The translations under genes and the position numbers were made by a program. Below are positions 41,406-45,606 of a stretch of 45,606 nucleotides of DNA, in pieces. Source of the DNA: Kytococcus schroeteri (GTDB taxonomy: Bacteria > Actinomycetota > Actinomycetes > Actinomycetales > Dermatophilaceae); assembly GCF_042433515.1 (NCBI RefSeq), contig NZ_JBHLVH010000022.1, positions 1-45,606 of the forward strand, read 5' to 3'. Within the stretch, counting starts at the first letter, position 1. Every line of letters begins with the position of its first letter. A model generated the notes under the pieces. It did not search any database. It had not been told where the DNA came from and was given only the letters and a program-made list of their open reading frames with translations.

Positions 41406-42965
41406 TTGCGCTTGTCCGAGCTGAGCACACCCATGCTGACGGCGTGGCGCGACGGACGAGTCCGATGGGGCTTCCTGGCCTCGCTCCTCATGGCCCTGGG
41501 TGCCCACACCCCGCTCTTCCTGCCGCGGATCAACCCCGTCGAGCGGGTGGCCTGGCTGCGCTGGCTGCTCTCCCCCGAGGGCTCGCTGGGCGCCACCGTG
41601 GTGCTCCTGGCCGGCACCATCGGCCTGGCCACGGCCTGGCTGCGGGTCCGGCCGCGCAGCGACCGCCCGGCGCCCCCGATGCGCGCCACCATCGTGTGGT
41701 GGTCCCTGCCGATGGTGCTGGCACCGCCCCTGTACAGCCACGACGCGTACTCCTACGCGGCCGTCGGGTGGATGCACCGCATCGGCCTCAACCCGTACGA
41801 GATGGGGCCGGGGGCCGTCAGCGGCTACTTCCGGCAACAGGTGGACCCCTTCTGGCTGCTCACGCCGACCCCCTACGGCCCGCTCGCCCTGGAGGTGCAG
41901 CGCTGGCTGGTGGTCCTCGTCGGTGAGCGTCCGTACCCGGCGGCCGTGGCCATGCGCCTCATGGCCCTGGCCGGCATGGCGCTGCTGCTGTGGGCCATCC
42001 CGCGCCTGGCCCGGTGGGTGGGCGTGCGCGGCGACGTGGCCCTGTGGTGGGGCGTGGCCAACCCGCTGACGCTCATGCACTTCGTGGGCGGCGCCCACAA
42101 CGACGCCCTGATGGTGGGCCTGCTGGCCTTCGCCCTGTGGGTGAGCACGCGGGGCCACCCGTGGTGGTCGCTGGTGCTGGCCTCGGCCCTCATCGCGGCG
42201 GCCACCGCCGTCAAGCAGCCGGCAGCCGTCGGTCTGCTGGGCACCACCGCCCTGTGCACCGCCCGCATGCACCCGCACCTGCTCGGGGGACGTCGCTCGA
42301 GCCTCCTTCCCACCCCCGGGGAGGCGTGGCTCTCCAAGGCGTGGCCCGACGTGAAGCGCCTCTTCGTGCCCTCCGTCGTGGCCGCGGTGGTCTTCGCCGC
42401 CTCGTTCGCCGCCATCACCTGGGTCACCGGGCTCGGCTACGGCTGGATCCCGGCGCTCTCGGTGCCCGGCATGGCCGCGGGCCTGTCCCCCATCAGCCTC
42501 ATCGGGGGGCTGCTCGCCTCGGTGGCCACTGCCCTGGGCCTGCCCGATGCGGGGCCGGTCGTCAAGGGCGTGCTCAAGTACGCGGCCACGGCCGTCACGG
42601 CCTGCATCGTGCTGCTGGCCTCGCTGCGGGTGCTGCGCATCGGCGGCCTGGCCTTCACCGCCTGGACCCTGCTGGCGGTCGCCCTGCTCGGGCAGACGGT
42701 GCACCCCTGGTACGTGCTGTGGGGCCTCCCGCTGCTCCCCCTGGCGGGCATGCGCCCGGAGGTGGAGCGCGTCACCCTCTGGCTCACCTACGCCGTCGTG
42801 GCCTACAGCCTCTTCGACACCGGTGCCCGCGCCGGCCAGGTGGTCATCGGCCTGGCGTGCGTGGTGGTGCTCTTCTTCATCTTCCGCGGCCGGCAGCCCG
42901 GTCAGGACACGCGCGGGGTCGACCACCGCCTCGACCTCGTCGAGGAGGACCCCGAGGCGCTCTGA
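41406..42965 (+). CDS. MptB-like polyprenol-phosphomannose-dependent mannosyltransferase
   Basis: A 519-residue GT-C fold glycosyltransferase with about 12 to 13 membrane helices. The signature loop after the first helices reads SHDAYSYAAVGWMHRIGLNPYEMGP, as in MptB-type alpha-1,6-mannosyltransferases that use decaprenyl- or polyprenyl-phosphomannose outside the membrane to extend lipoglycan mannan cores. The acidic YSYAA loop supplies the catalytic aspartate. TTG at 41406 is preferred for its GGGGAGG; the in-frame ATG at 41364 overlaps the -10 hexamer. A soluble tail of about 30 residues ends the protein. No other lipomannan genes are beside it. Confidence 0.83.
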   Translation: MRLSELSTPMLTAWRDGRVRWGFLASLLMALGAHTPLFLPRINPVERVAWLRWLLSPEGSLGATVVLLAGTIGLATAWLRVRPRSDRPAPPMRATIVWWSLPMVLAPPLYSHDAYSYAAVGWMHRIGLNPYEMGPGAVSGYFRQQVDPFWLLTPTPYGPLALEVQRWLVVLVGERPYPAAVAMRLMALAGMALLLWAIPRLARWVGVRGDVALWWGVANPLTLMHFVGGAHNDALMVGLLAFALWVSTRGHPWWSLVLASALIAAATAVKQPAAVGLLGTTALCTARMHPHLLGGRRSSLLPTPGEAWLSKAWPDVKRLFVPSVVAAVVFAASFAAITWVTGLGYGWIPALSVPGMAAGLSPISLIGGLLASVATALGLPDAGPVVKGVLKYAATAVTACIVLLASLRVLRIGGLAFTAWTLLAVALLGQTVHPWYVLWGLPLLPLAGMRPEVERVTLWLTYAVVAYSLFDTGARAGQVVIGLACVVVLFFIFRGRQPGQDTRGVDHRLDLVEEDPEAL

Positions 42966-43000
42966 GCCGCCGCTCGCCCACTGGGTGCAGCGCCCCGGCC

Positions 43001-43831
43001 TCAGCCGAACGTGAGCTGCGAGAGGTCGTCCACCACGTGGTCCGGCACCTTCTCCGAGGCGCCCTCGCCGGCGGCCCGCTCGACCTCGGGCCACCCGTGC
43101 ACGCCGGTGGCCACGAGCACGCTGCGCAGCCCGGCCCGGTTCGCCCCCAGCACGTCGGTCTCCAGCCGGTCCCCGATGCCGGCGACCTCACCGGCGGTGA
43201 GCCCCAGCCGCTCCAGGGCCAGCGTGTAGCTGCCGGTCTCGGGCTTGCCGGCCACGAGCGGCTCGCGCCCCGTGGCCCGGGCCACGGCGTCCACGTACGC
43301 CCCGTTGCCCGGTGCCACACCCCAGGCGGTCGGCAGGCCGGCGTCCCGGTTGGTGGCCACCCAGGTGGCCCCCCGACTGACGGCGTGCGCGGCGTCGTGC
43401 AGCAACTGCAGGGTGACCGTGGGGGCGTAGCCCTGCACGACGGCCCCGGCCTCGATGGGGTCGCTGGTCACCTCGAGGCCCTGGTCCCGGACGGCCCGGT
43501 CCAGGGCAGCCGACCCGGCCACGAGCACACGGGTCCCGGGGTCCACGGTCCGGGCGAGCACGTGGCTTCCCGCCATGGCCCCGGTGATCACCTGGTCCGG
43601 GGTCATCCGGACACCGTCCTGCTGCAGACGCGCGGCCAGCTCCTCCGGCCCACGGGAGGCGTTGTTCGTGAGGAACACGACGCGCAGTCCGCCGTGCATC
43701 CACGCGTTGAGCGACTCCACGGCCGAGTCGAAGACCCGGTCACCGGCGTGCACCACCCCGTCCACGTCGCAGACGAGGCCCCGCACACCCTCCAGGCGCA
43801 CGGGACCTCGTGTGGGGAGCGAGACGCTCAC
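43001..43831 (-). CDS. HAD-IIA family sugar/glycerol phosphatase
   Basis: A 276-residue NagD/PGP-type HAD hydrolase. Motif I is VCDVDGVVHAG (nucleophile Asp), motif II is FLTNNAS, and motifs III and IV are GKPETGSYTLAL and GDRLETDVLGANRAG. The C2-type cap identifies subclass IIA. The mycobacterial neighbour of a TPR gene in this arrangement (Rv1692) is a glycerol-3-phosphate phosphatase, which is a reasonable guess here. GTG at 43831 overlaps the TPR gene stop as GTGA, so the two are coupled. Confidence 0.9.
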   Translation of the reverse strand: MSVSLPTRGPVRLEGVRGLVCDVDGVVHAGDRVFDSAVESLNAWMHGGLRVVFLTNNASRGPEELAARLQQDGVRMTPDQVITGAMAGSHVLARTVDPGTRVLVAGSAALDRAVRDQGLEVTSDPIEAGAVVQGYAPTVTLQLLHDAAHAVSRGATWVATNRDAGLPTAWGVAPGNGAYVDAVARATGREPLVAGKPETGSYTLALERLGLTAGEVAGIGDRLETDVLGANRAGLRSVLVATGVHGWPEVERAAGEGASEKVPDHVVDDLSQLTFG

Positions 43832-45063
43832 TCCCGGCCCGCCTCCTCCTCGGCGTCCGGCTCAGTGCCCGGCTCCTCCGTGTGCGGCTCAGGTGCGTCG
43901 GCCTCGACCGTGTCGGCCTCCGCCGCGTCCTTGTCGTCCACGGTCCGCCGCCCAGCCTCCGCAGAAGCGGCCTCCCCCTCGGACGGCGTGGGCGCCGCCA
44001 CGGGCGCCTCCCCCGCATCGGCGGGCGCGAAGTCCTCGAGGTCGTAGAAGACCCCCTCCTCGGGCTCGGGCACGGGGGCCTCACCGGTCTCGCCCACCGA
44101 TTCGGCCTTCGCGTACCACTGGGCGGCCCGGTCGTCGCCCTGCTCCTGGAGGGCCTCAGCCAGAGCGAACCACAGCCGCCCGGCCATGGGATCGCTCGAC
44201 TTCACACGGCCCGCGGGCGTCTCCAGCATGGCGACGGCCGCCGCCGGGTTGCCCAGGTCGCGGTGCGCACCGGCCAGCACGATGGCCATCTCCACCAGGC
44301 TCTCGGCCGACAGGTGCTGCGCCTCCCGCGACTCCGCGAGCTCCAGCGCCTTCTCGGGGCGCCCCAGACCCCGCTGGCAGTCGGCAACGAGCGGCAGCAG
44401 GTGGGTGGTGCCCCCCAGACGCATCGCGGTCCGCAGCTCCCGCAGGGCGTCGGACCACTCACCGCGCGCGTAGTGCACCGTCCCCAGCGCCTCACGGGCC
44501 GACGGCACACGCCCGGCACGACGTGACGCGGTCTCCGCGTGGGCCAGGGCGGCGTCGAGGTCCTCGTCGAGGAACAAGTAGGCGCACTCGATGTGGGCTG
44601 CCACGCCCTTCATGTTGTCCTTCGACAGCGTCTTCAACTCGTCCCACACCACCTGACCGAGGGCCTGGCCGGTCACACCGTCCGGGATGGCGGGGTCGGG
44701 GCGACGTCCCTGCTTGGGCGCCAAGGCGCGCGCACCCGACGAGAAGTTCTCGGGACGGTCCCCGCGTCCGCCGCGCGTCGCGGAGTGACCACGGTCCCCG
44801 GCGCCCCGGCCGCCTCGACGGTCGCCGTCACGCCCCCGGAAGCCTCCCCGCTCGTCGCGGCCCCGGCCTGCCCCGGCGCGACCACCCCGTCGTCCCCCGT
44901 CGCGGCCTCCTCGCACTCCAGGTCCCCCGCCTCGACGGTCCGGGAAGCCACCGGAGCGCCCGCCGCTGCGAGAGCCCCCACGCTCGTCACGGGGACGGCG
45001 CCCCCACGTGGAGTCCCCGTCACGCTCAGGGGTCGAGGGGCTGTCAGGTCGATCAGACGTCAT
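43828..45063 (-). CDS. TPR protein with RG-rich N-terminus
   Basis: A 411-residue protein in three parts. Residues 1-105 are basic and rich in Arg, Gly and Asp, with many RGG/RGR units, of a kind that often binds RNA. Residues 115-325 are helical tetratricopeptide-like repeats (for example AALAHAETASRRAGRVPSAREALGTV and ALRELRTAMRL). The last 85 residues are acidic and low-complexity, Glu/Ala/Asp-rich. Partner unknown. ATG at 45063 lies six bases after TAGAAT, so it is probably leaderless. The HAD phosphatase follows in the same operon, and a 5S rRNA gene lies upstream. Confidence 0.85.
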   Translation of the reverse strand: MTSDRPDSPSTPERDGDSTWGRRPRDERGGSRSGGRSGGFPDRRGGGPGVRGGRDGGRRGGRAGAGRGRDERGGFRGRDGDRRGGRGAGDRGHSATRGGRGDRPENFSSGARALAPKQGRRPDPAIPDGVTGQALGQVVWDELKTLSKDNMKGVAAHIECAYLFLDEDLDAALAHAETASRRAGRVPSAREALGTVHYARGEWSDALRELRTAMRLGGTTHLLPLVADCQRGLGRPEKALELAESREAQHLSAESLVEMAIVLAGAHRDLGNPAAAVAMLETPAGRVKSSDPMAGRLWFALAEALQEQGDDRAAQWYAKAESVGETGEAPVPEPEEGVFYDLEDFAPADAGEAPVAAPTPSEGEAASAEAGRRTVDDKDAAEADTVEADAPEPHTEEPGTEPDAEEEAGRE

Positions 45064-45069
45064 GGCGCG

Positions 45070-45075
45070 ATTCTA
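45070..45075 (-). promoter_or_regulatory. -10 of the leaderless TPR-HAD operon
   Basis: TAGAAT on the minus strand, six bases before the ATG; the best -10 match among the leaderless genes. Confidence 0.65.
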
Positions 45076-45310
45076 CGCGGGCACCCACCGGGCCCCGGTG
45101 GCCCCGCTCCCCACCGCGCCCCCCTGGCCCGGTGACCATTCCACCCCCGAACCCCCGCGTACCGGGTTCTCGTCAGGCCACTTGGGTGGCTGCTCGTCAG
45201 GGCACCACCACCTGGTGCCTCCCGGGCCCACGGCGCGTCCCCGCCCACGGATGAACCCCCGGGCCCCACGCCAACAGCGACCCGCCAGACGGAAAGAATC
45301 CCGGGAATGG
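45076..45310. other. Gene-free stretch between the TPR gene and the 5S terminator
   Basis: About 235 bases without a credible gene. The only signal seen is the region just upstream of the TAGAAT hexamer; no repeat or RNA structure stands out. Confidence 0.5.
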
Positions 45311-45348
45311 TTTCAGCCCCGCCCAACAACAGTTGGGCGGGGCTGAAA
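45311..45348 (-). terminator. rrn operon terminator after 5S
   Basis: Perfect 17-bp stem (45311-45327 with 45332-45348) with a 4-base loop, about 11 bases after the 5S 3' end. Confidence 0.9.
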
Positions 45349-45358
45349 CAAACGTTGA

Positions 45359-45477
45359 GTTCGGCGGTGTCCTACTCTCCCACACCGTTCCCAGTGCAGT
45401 ACCATCGGCGCTGAAGGGCTTAGCTTCCGGGTTCGGAATGTGACCGGGCGTTTCCCCTTCGCTATGACCACCGAAAC
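45359..45477 (-). rRNA. rrf: 5S ribosomal RNA
   Basis: About 119 bases on the minus strand. Landmarks read 5' to 3': TTTCGGTGGTCATAGCG, then CCCGGTCACATTCCGAACCC (domain beta), then GCCGATGGTACTG and GGGAGAGTAGG (domain gamma), ending in ACCGCCGAA, which pairs with the 5' end as helix I. The exact ends may shift by one or two bases. It is the last gene of an rrn operon entering from the right. Confidence 0.95.
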
Positions 45478-45606
45478 ACTCTCGTACTCACACACACTCT
45501 GGCGAGTCGATTCGTGTCTCGAACCACACACACGCGTGGTGGCCTCACGAGACTCGTATTCACTTGAACCAACCACCCACCCAGGCACAAACCCAAAGTG
45601 GTCGCT
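45478..45606 (-). other. Probable 23S-5S spacer
   Basis: The bases between the 5S gene and the right edge contain no 23S sequence I can recognise. Complementary segments (CGTG/CACG and CCAC/GTGG around 45512-45550, with GAGT/ACTC outside) could form an RNase III-type processing stem. The 23S gene should begin just beyond the edge. Confidence 0.55.

Noticed and set aside
45478..45606. The 3' end of 23S rRNA at the right edge.
   Set aside because: I could not recognise conserved 23S terminal sequence; the bases look like spacer.

Overview
The window is a high-GC, gene-dense stretch of an actinobacterial (Gram-positive) chromosome from a draft assembly, with two runs of N at 1359-1409 and 5782-5812. 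The actinobacterial signs are a WhiB-family iron-sulfur regulator, a GroEL1 with a histidine-rich tail, GuaB3 beside GuaB, an MptB-like mannosyltransferase, DUF3017, DUF6350 and DUF3817 genes, and many genes that look leaderless. Gene content suggests Micrococcales, perhaps near Kytococcus/Dermacoccaceae; this placement is from memory of gene content and is untested.

Left part (1-14 kb): mdh, then on the minus strand the purine/one-carbon series purN, purH, folD, DUF3017, with a ZTP (pfl) riboswitch in the purN-purH gap. A short prepilin peptidase, a PRC-barrel/DUF2382 protein and a small membrane protein lie between this series and DUF6350, sucD, sucC and pcrA. The order pcrA-sucC-sucD-DUF6350-purN-purH is widely conserved in actinobacteria.

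Middle (14-26 kb): a NUDIX hydrolase, a flippase-like LPG-synthase-TM protein and guaA; an operon of a YVTN beta-propeller lipoprotein, SURF1 and DUF3817; then guaB3, guaB, whiB3, an S4 RNA-binding protein and groES-groEL1, whose promoter carries two CIRCE operators. Together with the tsa/alr block this follows the mycobacterial order guaB3-guaB2-whiB3-groEL1-groES-tsaD-rimI-tsaB-tsaE-alr. Between groES and tsaD sits a set of mostly envelope genes: cardiolipin synthase, a THUMP-like methyltransferase, an RND pump, TrkA/TrkH potassium uptake and a NagZ-like lipoprotein.

Right part (36-45.6 kb): the t6A tRNA-modification genes tsaD, rimI, tsaB and tsaE with an alpha/beta hydrolase and alr; a divergent MptB-like mannosyltransferase; a HAD phosphatase and an RG-rich TPR protein; and a 5S rRNA gene on the minus strand, the tail of an rrn operon whose 23S gene would lie beyond the right edge.

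Almost everything is housekeeping: TCA cycle (mdh, sucCD), purine and GMP synthesis (purN, purH, guaA, guaB), folding, tRNA modification, cell wall and envelope. I see no defence island, prophage, insertion sequence or CRISPR array, and no clearly new multi-gene system. The best leads are regulatory: the ZTP riboswitch, the double CIRCE, about ten -10 hexamers placed 6-9 bases before start codons, terminators that occupy the -35 region of the next gene, a CRP-like site between guaB and whiB3, and a 31-bp tandem repeat that grows out of the guaA stop codon.
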